Shown piece after piece: positions 45,618 through 56,915 of a DNA stretch of 64,000 bases (its first letter is position 1; the number at the start of each line of letters is the position of its first letter). Both the position numbers and the translations under genes were made by a program. The DNA is from Micromonospora sp. CCTCC AA 2012012 (GTDB taxonomy: Bacteria; Actinomycetota; Actinomycetes; Mycobacteriales; Micromonosporaceae), in NCBI RefSeq assembly GCF_040499845.1, contig NZ_CP159342.1, positions 2,852,001-2,916,000 of the forward strand, given 5' to 3'. The notes under the pieces were generated by a model that saw only the letters and a list, made by a program, of their open reading frames with translations, was not told the origin of the DNA and did no database searches.

Positions 45618-45869
45618 ATGACCAACCCTTATCAGCAGTACCCCGGCGGCGTCTCCGACAAGAGCAAGGTCGTCGCCGGCATCCTCCAGATCCTCCTCGG
45701 CGGCTTCGGCGTCGGCCGGTTCTACATGGGCGACACCAAGACCGGCGTGATCCAGCTCGTGGTGACCCTGGTGACCTGCGGCATCGGCGCCATCTGGGGC
45801 ACCATCGACGGCATCCTGATCCTCGTCAACGGCGGGGTCGACGGGCAGGGCCGCCCGCTGCGGGACTGA
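45618..45869 (+). CDS. TM2-domain membrane protein
   Basis: An 83-residue protein. A short polar start (MTNPYQQYPGG) is followed by the TM2 pattern: SKVVAGILQILLGGFGVGRFYMGDTKTGVIQLVVTLVTCGIGAIWGTIDGILIL, two helices joined by a short turn. Family function is unknown. It is the only rightward gene in this part of the core and has a strong terminator 17 nt past its stop. Confidence 0.9.
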   Translation: MTNPYQQYPGGVSDKSKVVAGILQILLGGFGVGRFYMGDTKTGVIQLVVTLVTCGIGAIWGTIDGILILVNGGVDGQGRPLRD

Positions 45870-45885
45870 CCCGCAAGAACGACCA

Positions 45886-45915
45886 GGGGCCGCGCGGTGA
45901 AGACCGCGCGGCCCC
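45886..45915. terminator. Bidirectional terminator
   Basis: GGGGCCGCGCGGT-gaag-ACCGCGCGGCCCC, a 13-bp perfect stem between the convergent TM2 and NUDIX genes. Confidence 0.85.
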
Positions 45916-45930
45916 CGTCACGGGTACGCC

Positions 45931-48338
<2,408 letters not shown>

Positions 48339-48441
48339 TCAGCCAAGTGATCACGCGATCCACGGGATTCCACGGTAACACCATCCCCGGCCCGGGCGGG
48401 CGTCGCACCCACCGTCGGTGCACGTCGGGTCGGGTGCGAGG

Positions 48442-50817
48442 TCAGCCGGTGACGACGTCGGTCGATGCCGGGCCGGGTTGGGCGGGCACCCGGACCGGGC
48501 CCGCTGAAGGGCTCGGCGGCCCCGGTACCGCCGGATGCGCCGACCCGCCGCCCCCCGTCGCGCCGGGCCGGTCCCGTCCGGCGTCGGCCCTTCCCGGCTC
48601 GGGTCGTCCGGCGTCGGGCGTGCGTCCGTCGACCGGTGCCCGGCCGCCCCCGGGACCGTCACCGTCGGTGGGCCCGCCCGCCGCGCCACCCGTGCCCTCG
48701 TCGCCGGGGCGACCCGCGCCGGGCAGGGTGCGGTCGGTGGAGTGGTCGAGCACCCGCAGCGAGGCCAGCGCCGCCATCGGCACCACCAGCGCACCGGCCG
48801 CACCGGCCACGTCCAGCGCCGACCCGCCGAGCAGCCCACCGATGCCGGCGGCCACCGCCGTGCCCGCCATCGCCGCCCGGATCGCCGGATAGATGCCGAA
48901 GAGCCGCAGCAGGCCACCCCAGGGCTGCAACAGGGCGAACCAGACCAGCGCCGCCCCGGCCAGGGCGAGCAGGGTGAGCGGGCTGTTCACCAGGGTCTCC
49001 ACGTTGGCGGAGCTGGAACGGTGCACGGTGAGCCCACCGGTGCCGTCCCCCACGGCGGCCAGGAACCGGCCGAGGCTGCCCCGTTCGGCGGCCGGCCGTC
49101 GGACGTCCAGCACCGCGAAGCCGACGGTGACCGCGAGCCCGGCCATCGTGGCCCAGGCCAGCCGGCTCACCGTCAACCAGCCGCCGGTGCTGATCGCCGC
49201 GGCGACGCTCAGCCCGGCGGTCAACGCGATCGCGCCGATCGAGTCCGCACCCAGGTACGGGCTGCCGACGATCACCACGGCCACGCCGCCGACGGCCACC
49301 ATCACCGCCGGCCGCCAGCCCCGCCGGACCCGCTGGGCCAGCCAGCCGGCGCACAGCAGCGCACCGGCGATGAACACGCCGAGGCCGACGGTGCCGAGGC
49401 CGGCGTACCGGCCGCCCTCCAGGGCCGAGTAGCCGACCACACCGTTGAGCTGCAACCGCGCCCCGGTGAGCACGTCCGCGCCGACCACCAGGGTGGCCAG
49501 GCCGGCGACCGCACCGAGCGGCCCGAGGGTCCGCTCGTGGCCGGGAGCGAACCGCACCACCGCCGTACCGCCGACCACCAGCGCTGCGGTCACCCCGGCG
49601 AACCACCACCCCGGGTGCGTCCCCCGCCACCAGGGCACCGCGTCCGCGAGCAGGGCCGCCGGCACCGCCAGGGCGGCGGCCACCAGCAGCAACTCCACCG
49701 TCGCCACGATCCGGCGGGAGACCGGGGCGGGACCGTGCGGGCCGGCGTGCCGGCGGGCCCGGCGCAGCAGCGGCAGCACCGCGATCGACAACGCCACCTG
49801 GGCGGCGGCGAGCAGGGCGAAGAACCAGCCCGCCACCCGCCGCTGTGCCCCGGCCTCGCGGTCCGCGCCGGCCGGCTCGTCGATGGCGGTCCGCAGGTCC
49901 GCCGGCCGGCCCTCGACGGAGAGCGCCGGCCGGCCGAGGAAGAGCCGCTCGGGCATCGGCCGGCCGAGCGCCGAAAGGGCGGTCGGCGCGAGGTCGACCA
50001 GTTGCAGATAGCCCTCCCGGCCGGTGCTCGGCGAGGTGAGCCAACCCCGCTCCCAGCCGGGGCCGTCGGCCACCGCCACGTGCAGCCGGGACGGCACAGC
50101 GGTGTCGGAGACGCCCGCGACCAGCACCAGCGAGCGGGGTGGACGGGCGGCGAGCACCCGGGCGAGCTGGGCGTCGGCCCGGCGCGCCTGCGCGGCCCGG
50201 GCCGTCGGGTCCGTGCCGTCGACGGTGCCCAGGTCGACGATGCTGAGCACGCAGGAGCCGAGCAGCGGCGCCGGGTCGGCGGGCAGGGCCGGCGCGTACC
50301 GGTCGACCCGGCCGAACGGGCGCGCGGCGGCGACCGCCGCGCCGGGGCCCACCGCCACCGAACAGCGCACCGACTCCGACAGCGAGCCGGGCATCGTCCC
50401 CCAGGACTGCCGGTCCTGGTTGTAGCGGACCACGCCCTCCTGGTCGGGCAGGTTGGCGCCGATGCCGTCCGGCTGCTCCACGGTGACCTCGGTACGGGGG
50501 CAGCCGCCCTGGCGGCGGCTGCCGTTCCAGGCCGCGTAGTTGCCCGCGCCGAGGGTGAGCCAGCCGTCCACCGGGCAGGTGGGCCGGTGCGCCGAGCGGG
50601 TCGAGAGCGAGCCGATCGAGCCCTGCTCGGCCATCCGCCACAGCGTGGGGGTGGTCTGCGGGTCGACGTCCTCCCAGCGCAGTCCGGCCACCCCGGCGAG
50701 CACCACGAAGTCGGCGCTGCGCCCGGCGGGCCCCTGCTCGGGACGGGCCGCGAGCGCGGTGATGCCGAGCACCACCACGACCAGCGTCAGCAGGACGGGG
50801 GTCAGTCTGCGCAGCAT
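48442..50817 (-). CDS. Large membrane protein with N-terminal alkaline phosphatase-like domain
   Basis: A 791-residue protein. Residues 8-25 form an anchor helix. Residues 35-370 are an extracytoplasmic domain resembling alkaline-phosphatase-superfamily proteins (FVVLAGVAGLRWEDVDPQTTPTLWRMAEQG, then HVAVADGPGWERGWLTSPSTGREGYLQLVDLAPTAL). About ten helices follow, and a Gly/Pro-rich tail of about 90 residues ends it. ATG 50817 lies one base after the glycosyltransferase stop (TGAGATG). Encoded with a glycosyltransferase, MurJ and a polyprenyl-transferase-like protein, it probably helps envelope glycan assembly. No specific function is known to me. Confidence 0.75.
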   Translation of the reverse strand: MLRRLTPVLLTLVVVVLGITALAARPEQGPAGRSADFVVLAGVAGLRWEDVDPQTTPTLWRMAEQGSIGSLSTRSAHRPTCPVDGWLTLGAGNYAAWNGSRRQGGCPRTEVTVEQPDGIGANLPDQEGVVRYNQDRQSWGTMPGSLSESVRCSVAVGPGAAVAAARPFGRVDRYAPALPADPAPLLGSCVLSIVDLGTVDGTDPTARAAQARRADAQLARVLAARPPRSLVLVAGVSDTAVPSRLHVAVADGPGWERGWLTSPSTGREGYLQLVDLAPTALSALGRPMPERLFLGRPALSVEGRPADLRTAIDEPAGADREAGAQRRVAGWFFALLAAAQVALSIAVLPLLRRARRHAGPHGPAPVSRRIVATVELLLVAAALAVPAALLADAVPWWRGTHPGWWFAGVTAALVVGGTAVVRFAPGHERTLGPLGAVAGLATLVVGADVLTGARLQLNGVVGYSALEGGRYAGLGTVGLGVFIAGALLCAGWLAQRVRRGWRPAVMVAVGGVAVVIVGSPYLGADSIGAIALTAGLSVAAAISTGGWLTVSRLAWATMAGLAVTVGFAVLDVRRPAAERGSLGRFLAAVGDGTGGLTVHRSSSANVETLVNSPLTLLALAGAALVWFALLQPWGGLLRLFGIYPAIRAAMAGTAVAAGIGGLLGGSALDVAGAAGALVVPMAALASLRVLDHSTDRTLPGAGRPGDEGTGGAAGGPTDGDGPGGGRAPVDGRTPDAGRPEPGRADAGRDRPGATGGGGSAHPAVPGPPSPSAGPVRVPAQPGPASTDVVTG

Positions 50818-50818
50818 C

Positions 50819-51967
50819 TCAGGGACGTCCCGGTTCCGGGTCGGCCGCGTCCGGGTCGGCGGCGACGGCGGTCGGGGCCAGCTCGGCGTAGAGCGCAGCC
50901 AGGGTGGCGACGGTGTCCGTCTCGGTGGGCCAGGTCGCGGCCCGGGCCGCACCCCGCCGGGCCAGGTCGGCCCGGCGGGCCTCGTCGTCCAGCAGCTCCC
51001 GGACCGCCGCGTCGACCGCGTCGACGTCACCGGGAGGTACCAGCACCGCGCCGTCGTCGACCAGCTCGGGCAGGCCGCCCACCGCGGTCGCCACCAGCGG
51101 CACGCCGGCCCGCAGCGCCTCCTGCGCGAAGAGCTGCCGGGCCTCCCAGTCGCTGGTCACCAGCGCCAGGTCGGCGCCGGCGAGCAGGTCCGCGACGTCG
51201 GTGCGGTGCCCCAGCAGGGTCACCGGCGCCCGCGCGGCCGAGATCCGGGCGGCCAGTTGCAGGTACGCGGGTCCGCTGCCGGCGATCACCACCACCGGCG
51301 CCGGATTCCGGGTACGCCACCGCGCGGCGGCGTCGACCAGCACGTCGTACCTCTTCTGCGGGTGCAGCCGGCCCACCGAGAGGATCAGCGGCCGGTCGGC
51401 GGCGACACCGAACTCGGCCCGGACGGCGGCCCGGCGGCGGCGCGGCGCGGGCAGTACGGGCGCGGCGACCGGCGCCAGCCGGGCGTCGGCCGCGCCCAGC
51501 TCGGTGGCCCGCTGCACCAGGTCGGCGGAGGCACCCAGGGCGACCCGGACGTTCCGGGCGACGACCCGCTCGACGAGCCGGGAGACCTGGCCGCGCAGCC
51601 CACCGGCGAGCACGGCGTTGTGCCAGGTGACCACGAGCGGGGCGGCCGGGCGGGCCAGGACGGCGACCAGGCCGGCGCGCAGCCCGTGCGCGTGGACCAC
51701 CCGGACCGGGTGGTCGGCGAGCGCCCGGCGCAGGGCGGTCACGGCCCGCGCGTCGGCGGGGGTCGGGCTGGCCGGGATCTCCACCGGGACGAAGCGGGCA
51801 CCGACCCCGGTGAAGTCGAACTGTTCCTCGGTGGCGGCCGGCCCGCAGACCAGCACCGACGTGCCGCCGGCGGTGAGACCGCGGACCAGTGAGCGGACGT
51901 GCTGCCCCACCCCGCCGGTGCTGGAGGCGAGCACCAGGGCCACCGGGCCCGGCCATGCCGTCGTCAT
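50819..51967 (-). CDS. GT4-family glycosyltransferase
   Basis: A 382-residue GT-B enzyme: N-terminal GGVGQHVRSLVRGL, VHAHGLRAGLVA, and C-terminal LSVGRLHPQKRYDVLVDAA, GSGPAYLQLAARI, TSDWEARQLFAQEALRAGVPLVAT (EX7E motif region). ATG 51967 has GGAAGG nine nt upstream; GTG 51976 is an alternative. It uses a nucleotide sugar to glycosylate a lipid or surface acceptor. Position between murJ and a large membrane protein supports an envelope role. Confidence 0.9.
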   Translation of the reverse strand: MTTAWPGPVALVLASSTGGVGQHVRSLVRGLTAGGTSVLVCGPAATEEQFDFTGVGARFVPVEIPASPTPADARAVTALRRALADHPVRVVHAHGLRAGLVAVLARPAAPLVVTWHNAVLAGGLRGQVSRLVERVVARNVRVALGASADLVQRATELGAADARLAPVAAPVLPAPRRRRAAVRAEFGVAADRPLILSVGRLHPQKRYDVLVDAAARWRTRNPAPVVVIAGSGPAYLQLAARISAARAPVTLLGHRTDVADLLAGADLALVTSDWEARQLFAQEALRAGVPLVATAVGGLPELVDDGAVLVPPGDVDAVDAAVRELLDDEARRADLARRGAARAATWPTETDTVATLAALYAELAPTAVAADPDAADPEPGRP

Positions 51968-52025
51968 CTGAGCCACCCTTCCGTTCGCGACTGCGGGGCT
52001 CGCAGAACCGGCTCACTCCCCACCT

Positions 52026-53717
52026 TCATGGAGCGACCGTCTCCTTACCGTCACCCCCGGTCCGGGGGCGGTGGCCCTCCCCTGGGCCGCCGGGCGGGGC
52101 GGGCGGACGCCGTCGGCCCAGCCGGCGACGCACGGCGGCGAGCAGCGGCCGGAGGTCCCGCTCGTCGGTCAACCAGGCGACGGCGAGGAACAGGACGCCC
52201 ACCACGGCCCCGGACAGCATGCCCTGAACGAGGGCCTCCGCTGTCGTCGGGGTCCCGTCGCCCAGCCCGGCCAGCCACCGCGCGGTGACCGCCCCGCCGA
52301 GCCCGGCGACGACGGCGGCGAGCAGACCGGCGGCCCCGGCCCGGCCGACACCGGCCAGCGCGGCGGGCCCCGCCGAACGGCGCACCGCGGCGAGCAGCAG
52401 CGCGCCCAGCACCAGCATGCCGAGGGAGGTGGCGAGGGCGACCGCGAGCACCCGGTCGGCGAGCGGCAGCAGCTCGCCGAGCAGCACCGCCGCCGCCGGT
52501 ACGGTGAGCCAGCCGACCGCGGTGGCGCCGGTAGCCGCCCGGGTCTCGCCCCGGGCGTAGAGGGCGCGGGTGAGCACGGCGAAGAGGCCGTAGCCGAGCA
52601 GACCGGGCGCGAAGCCCGCGACGGCCGCCGCCGCGCCGCCGGCCACCTGCGGCGCGAAGAAGAAGTGCCCGACCGGGATGGCGGTGCCGACCAGCGCGGC
52701 GGCGCCGAGCAGGCTGAACAGCACCACCCCGCGCACGGCCGGGGCGAGGGTGTCCCGGTAGGCCCGCTCGTCGCCGCCCGCGTGGGCGGCGGCGAGGGTC
52801 GGGTACGCGGCCACCGCCAGCGGCACCGCCAGCACCGCCCAGGGCAGGAAGTAGATCGTCTGGGCGATGTTGTAGACGCCCGGGTTGGACCGGGAGCCGA
52901 AGGTGACCAGGACCAGCAGGACGATCAGGGCGATCTGCTGGGCGACGACCGTCACCACCCCGGCGACGGCGAGCCCGCCGACCCGGCCCCTCGCCTCGGC
53001 CGGAAACCGGTAGCCGACCCGCAGCGGCAGCCGCAGCCGGCGCAGCGGGATCAGCAGGGAGAGCGACAGCACCACCACGCCGAGGGTGGTGCCGCCGGAC
53101 AGCAGCAGCTCACCAGCGCGGCTCACCTCGCCGACGGTGGCCAGTCTCCCCTCGGTCGCGGTGAAGGCCAGATAGACCACGATCACCGTGATGCTGGACA
53201 GCAGCGGGGCGATCACCGGCCAGGCGAAGCGCCGGTGGGCCTGGAGCACACCGGTCAGCACGATGCCGACGCCGTAGAGCGGCAGTTGCGGAGCGAACAG
53301 CCGCAGCATCCGGGCCCCGGCGTGCTGCTGGACGTCGCTCAGACCGGGGCCGAGCAGCACGATCAGCGGGTCGGCGAGCAACGCCACCAGCACCGCGAGG
53401 GGAATCAGCAGGCTCAGCGTCCAGGTCAGCAGCGCGCCGGTGGTGGCGGCCACGCCGCGCCGGTCACCGGCCTCGACCGCGCCGGCCAGCAGCGGTACGA
53501 CCAGACTGGCCAGCGCGCCCCCGGCGACGATCTCGAAGACGAAGTTCGGCAGGTTGTTCGCCACCACGTACGCGCCGCCCAGGTCGGTGGGGGCGAGTGT
53601 CCAGGTGAAGACGGCGGTCCGGCCGAACCCGGCGAGTCGGCTGACCACGGTGAGCGCGGCGATGAGCGCGGCCGCTCCGGCCACGCGGCCGGTTCCGGCG
53701 AGGGGTGCCTTCGTCAC
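52026..53717 (-). CDS. MurJ/MviN-family lipid flippase
   Basis: A 563-residue protein with about fourteen helices and the MviN pattern: VVSRLAGFGRTAVFTWTL, YVVANNLPNFVFEIVAGGALASLVVPLL, GVLQAHRRFAWPVIAPLLSS, NIAQTIYFLPWAVLAVPLA. GTG 53717 lies one base past the preceding stop (TGA-C-GTG). A second murJ is normally present elsewhere in such genomes, so this copy may serve another polyprenyl-linked glycan. Its neighbours (phospho-sugar transferase-like protein, GT4) support that idea. Confidence 0.88.
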   Translation of the reverse strand: MTKAPLAGTGRVAGAAALIAALTVVSRLAGFGRTAVFTWTLAPTDLGGAYVVANNLPNFVFEIVAGGALASLVVPLLAGAVEAGDRRGVAATTGALLTWTLSLLIPLAVLVALLADPLIVLLGPGLSDVQQHAGARMLRLFAPQLPLYGVGIVLTGVLQAHRRFAWPVIAPLLSSITVIVVYLAFTATEGRLATVGEVSRAGELLLSGGTTLGVVVLSLSLLIPLRRLRLPLRVGYRFPAEARGRVGGLAVAGVVTVVAQQIALIVLLVLVTFGSRSNPGVYNIAQTIYFLPWAVLAVPLAVAAYPTLAAAHAGGDERAYRDTLAPAVRGVVLFSLLGAAALVGTAIPVGHFFFAPQVAGGAAAAVAGFAPGLLGYGLFAVLTRALYARGETRAATGATAVGWLTVPAAAVLLGELLPLADRVLAVALATSLGMLVLGALLLAAVRRSAGPAALAGVGRAGAAGLLAAVVAGLGGAVTARWLAGLGDGTPTTAEALVQGMLSGAVVGVLFLAVAWLTDERDLRPLLAAVRRRLGRRRPPAPPGGPGEGHRPRTGGDGKETVAP

Positions 53718-53718
53718 G

Positions 53719-54585
53719 TCAGTCGGCGAGCCGACCCAGCGCGTCGAGTTCCCGCAGCCCCGGGGTCCGCTGGATGACCTGGGTGAAGCTGACCTTCTCG
53801 CTGGCCGCGGTGAGCGCGGTGAGCACGGCGAGCACCCCGGCCCGGCCGAGCGGCCCGGTACGCGCCGCCAGGCTCACCCCGAGCAGCGCGCCGAGGGCGT
53901 TGGCGCCGCTGTCGCCGACCATCACCCGCTCACCGAGGTCGTCGCCGATCAGCCCGGCGGCGGCGCCGACCGCCCCGACCGCCACGCCACCGTACGGGCC
54001 GCCGGCCAGCGGCGCGCCGAGCAGCAGGCCGGACTTCAACGCCCGGCCGGGACGCAGGTCGAGGAGGTTGAGCAGGTTGGCCGTACCGGCGATCACGCCG
54101 GCGCCGAGCAGCACGTCGACCCCGCGGCCGAGCACGCCGTGCCGCTGCCGACGGGGGTGCGCGGCGACCCGGGCGTCGGTGGCGAGCAGCGCCGCCGCGC
54201 CGAGCCCGGCCGCCCCCACGCCCACGATCTTCACCAGGCCGGCGGTGACCCGCCCCTCCCGCAGGGCGGCGAGGTGCCCGGCGAAGCCCTTGGCGGTCTT
54301 CTGCTCGGGTCGCGCGCCGACCACGTCGTCGTACAGCCCGACCGCACCGGCGCCGAGCCCGGCCACCAGCGCGGCGGCCCCGGCCGGGGCGCTGCCCGCG
54401 CCGAGCGCGCCCGCCGTGGCGGCGCCGACCGTGAGGGCCGGACCGGCCGCGAGGGTCACCGTCCGGCCCCGGAAGTTGGTTCGTTCCAGCGTCGGCGCGA
54501 ACGGGGAGGTACGCACCTCCCGCAGCACGTAGCGGGCGGCGACCGCCCCCGCGCCGACGGCCAGCAGCCGACCCCACCTGGTCAC
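53719..54585 (-). CDS. MraY/WecA-like polyprenyl phospho-sugar transferase homologue
   Basis: A 288-residue membrane protein carrying the family's Asp motifs: GLYDDVVGARPEQKTAKGFAGHL, NLLNLLDLRPGRALK and IGDDLGERVMVGDSGANALG. This is close to GT4-type PNPT enzymes that transfer a sugar phosphate to undecaprenyl phosphate, but the protein is shorter than typical MraY (about 350). GTG 54585 follows GGAGGGG. It is immediately upstream of murJ and 61 nt downstream of steB. Substrate is unknown. Confidence 0.82.
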   Translation of the reverse strand: MTRWGRLLAVGAGAVAARYVLREVRTSPFAPTLERTNFRGRTVTLAAGPALTVGAATAGALGAGSAPAGAAALVAGLGAGAVGLYDDVVGARPEQKTAKGFAGHLAALREGRVTAGLVKIVGVGAAGLGAAALLATDARVAAHPRRQRHGVLGRGVDVLLGAGVIAGTANLLNLLDLRPGRALKSGLLLGAPLAGGPYGGVAVGAVGAAAGLIGDDLGERVMVGDSGANALGALLGVSLAARTGPLGRAGVLAVLTALTAASEKVSFTQVIQRTPGLRELDALGRLAD

Positions 54586-54646
54586 GCGACCCCTCCGATC
54601 CGGATGCCGTACGCGGTGCGGCGCAGACCGGACAGCGGTCGGGCGC

Positions 54647-55591
54647 TCACTGGGGCAGTTTAGGCAGCAGCGCCGCGGCGTTGTCGCCGACACCGTACTG
54701 GCCGGCCTTCTTCTCGGTGAGCTGCTGCACGAGGGCGAGCGCGGTGACGAGCTGGCCCTGCACGGTGTTGGCGTTGTCGACGGTGGAGATGCTCTGGGAG
54801 AGCACCGGATCGCCCCGGACGACGGCGACCACGTTGCCGCCGGCCGAGCCGTTGCCGGCGACCACGATCGCCCCTCCGGCCCGGTCGAACTGCTCGGCGA
54901 CCTTGACCACCGACTCGTCCTCCTTGGCGGAGTCCTTGTCGACGTACGGCTGCCCGCTGACCAGGACGACCGCCTCGGCCGACGTGGTGACCTTGTCCTC
55001 GGCGGTCAGATATCCGGAGGTCGAGTACGCCGACAGCACCGCCTTGCGGTCGGCGTCGGTGACCGGCGGGCTGCCCGCCGGCCGGTCGAGCAGGACGCTG
55101 GCGAGCAGGGCGCTGGAGGTCTCCACGCCGTGGCCGTTGCCCGGCAGGCCGGAGGGGGGCGCGCTGCTCGGGCGGCCGGCGGTGACGGCCAGCTCCAGCA
55201 GGTTGTTGTTGCTGTCCGGGTTGATGAACTTGTCCTGGAGGTCGATCCGGCCGGTGATGTTCGCCCCGGCCTGCTCCAGCATCTTCACCACGCCGTCGGT
55301 GTGCTTGCGGCCGCTGGGCAGGTCGAGCACCAGCACCCGCCGGCCGGCGAGCTTGCCGGGGAGGACGACCGGCGCCATCTCCGCCGCGAAGTCCTCCTCC
55401 AGCTCCAGCTCCTTCTGCATGCTGTTGACCGACTGACGCATCTGCTGGTTGTCCTTGCGCAGCGCGTTGACGTTCTCCTTGAGTGAGTCGGCGACCGGCC
55501 CGTTGAGGGCGGCCGTGCCGACCACCAGGCCGATCGCCAACGCCAGGAAGACCGCGGTGAGGGACACCACGTGGTAGCGGAAGTTGATCAC
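54647..55591 (-). CDS. SteB/MctB-family protein (Rv1698 type)
   Basis: A 314-residue protein beginning INFRYHVVSLTAVFLALAIGLVVGTAAL, a single N-terminal helix, then a coiled coil (residues 35-70, KENVNALRKDNQQMRQSV) and a mixed extracytoplasmic domain (VVLVSGQPY, AIVVAGNGSAGGNVVAVV). The M. tuberculosis relative was described as copper-resistance protein MctB, while the Corynebacterium relative SteB partners SteA at the division septum. GTG 55591 follows GAGG. It is encoded directly after steA; the division role fits this context better. Confidence 0.88.
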   Translation of the reverse strand: MINFRYHVVSLTAVFLALAIGLVVGTAALNGPVADSLKENVNALRKDNQQMRQSVNSMQKELELEEDFAAEMAPVVLPGKLAGRRVLVLDLPSGRKHTDGVVKMLEQAGANITGRIDLQDKFINPDSNNNLLELAVTAGRPSSAPPSGLPGNGHGVETSSALLASVLLDRPAGSPPVTDADRKAVLSAYSTSGYLTAEDKVTTSAEAVVLVSGQPYVDKDSAKEDESVVKVAEQFDRAGGAIVVAGNGSAGGNVVAVVRGDPVLSQSISTVDNANTVQGQLVTALALVQQLTEKKAGQYGVGDNAAALLPKLPQ

Positions 55592-55618
55592 GCTTGCAGC
55601 CTCTTGATCGTCGGGGAG

Positions 55619-56797
55619 CTAGAAGAGCTGGCCGAGCTGGAACACGAAATTGTCCCACCATTCGGAGACCACGCCCAAATACGCCTTCCCGACGGTGGAG
55701 ACCGCCACCGCGGAGGCCATCGCGGCCACCGCCGAGAGGACCAGCAGCAGCAGCGACGAACCGGAGATGCTCTGCCGGTAGAGCCGACTCACGCCCTTGG
55801 CGTCGACCAGCTTGCCGCCGACCTTCAGCCGGGTGAGGAACGTCGACGCCATGCCGCCGCGCCCCTTGTCCAGGAACTCGACCAGGGTGGCGTGGGTGCC
55901 GACGGCCACCAGCAGCGAGGCGCCCTTCTCGTCGGCGAGCAGCATGGCCAGGTCCTCGCTGGTCGCCGCGGCCGGGAAGGTGATGGCCGGCACACCGAGT
56001 CCGTTGACCCGGGCCAGTCCCGGCGCCCGCCCGTCCGGGTAGGCGTGCACGATCACCTCGGCACCGCAGCGCAGCACGTCGTCGGTGACCGAATCCATGT
56101 CACCGATGATCATGTCGGGCGTGTAGCCCGCCTCGACCAGGGCGTCCGCGCCGCCGTCCACGCCGATCAGCACCGGCTTGAACTCCCGGATGTACGGGCG
56201 CAGCACGTCCAGGTCGGCCTTGTAGTCGTAGCCCCGGACCACGATGAGGCAGTGCCGGCCCTGGACCTGGGTCTGGATCTCCGGCACGCCGACGCCGTCG
56301 AGCAGCAGCTCACGTTCCTGCTTGAGGTAGTCCATGGTGTTGGCGGCGAACGCCTCCAACTGCACCGACAGCCCCTCCCGGGCGTCGGCCATCGACTTCG
56401 CCACCGTCTCGGCGTCCTGGAGCGCGCCGTGCGCCACCGGTTCCTCGCCGACGAAGACGGTGTTGCCCTCGATGCGGATCAGGTCGCCCTCGCGGATCCG
56501 CTCGAAGACGCCCTCACCGAGGTCGTCCAGGAGCGGAATGCCGGCCGAGATCAGCACCTCCGGCCCGAGGTTCGGGTAGCGCCCGGAGACGGACGGCTTG
56601 GCGTTGAGCACCGCGGTGACCCCGACGGCCACCAACGAGTCGGCCGCCACCCGGTCCAGGTCGACGTGGTCGATGATCGCGATGTCGCCGGGCCGCAGCC
56701 GGCCGACCAGCCGTTTCGTCCGGCGGTCGAGGCGCGCGGTGCCGAGGACTGAGCCCGGTTCCGCGCTCCGGGTCCGGCGCAAGGTGGGTAGACGCAT
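55619..56797 (-). CDS. steA: Cytokinetic ring protein SteA
   Basis: A 392-residue protein. The N-terminal part (GTARLDRRTKRLVGRLRPGDIAIIDHVDLDR) precedes a thiamine-pyrophosphokinase-like domain with VDGGADALVEAGYTPDMIIGDMDSV, followed by one C-terminal helix (SSLLLLVLSAVAAMASAVAV). This is the SteA layout: a cytosolic domain anchored in the membrane at the septum. ATG 56797 has AGGA eight nt upstream; ATG 56806 is an alternative. It stands before steB and after recN, as Rv1697 does. Confidence 0.92.
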   Translation of the reverse strand: MRLPTLRRTRSAEPGSVLGTARLDRRTKRLVGRLRPGDIAIIDHVDLDRVAADSLVAVGVTAVLNAKPSVSGRYPNLGPEVLISAGIPLLDDLGEGVFERIREGDLIRIEGNTVFVGEEPVAHGALQDAETVAKSMADAREGLSVQLEAFAANTMDYLKQERELLLDGVGVPEIQTQVQGRHCLIVVRGYDYKADLDVLRPYIREFKPVLIGVDGGADALVEAGYTPDMIIGDMDSVTDDVLRCGAEVIVHAYPDGRAPGLARVNGLGVPAITFPAAATSEDLAMLLADEKGASLLVAVGTHATLVEFLDKGRGGMASTFLTRLKVGGKLVDAKGVSRLYRQSISGSSLLLLVLSAVAAMASAVAVSTVGKAYLGVVSEWWDNFVFQLGQLF

Positions 56798-56867
56798 CGT
56801 GACCATCCTGGCATGGGAGGCAGGTTCTGCTGTCGCGACATGCCTGAGCAGGGCCGCCTACCCAGGG

Positions 56868-56897
56868 AAGCACACCGGAGCGCATGCCGGTGTGCTT
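56868..56897. terminator. Hairpin between recN and steA
   Basis: AAGCACACCGG (56868-56878), 8-nt loop, CCGGTGTGCTT (56887-56897), perfect 11-bp stem. It would end the recN transcript or act as an attenuator before steA. Confidence 0.6.
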
Positions 56898-56915
56898 GCG
56901 CTCACAAACCCGACG

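Noticed and set aside
48535..51630. 1031-codon open frame on the plus strand
   Set aside because: Antisense shadow of the large membrane protein and glycosyltransferase genes.
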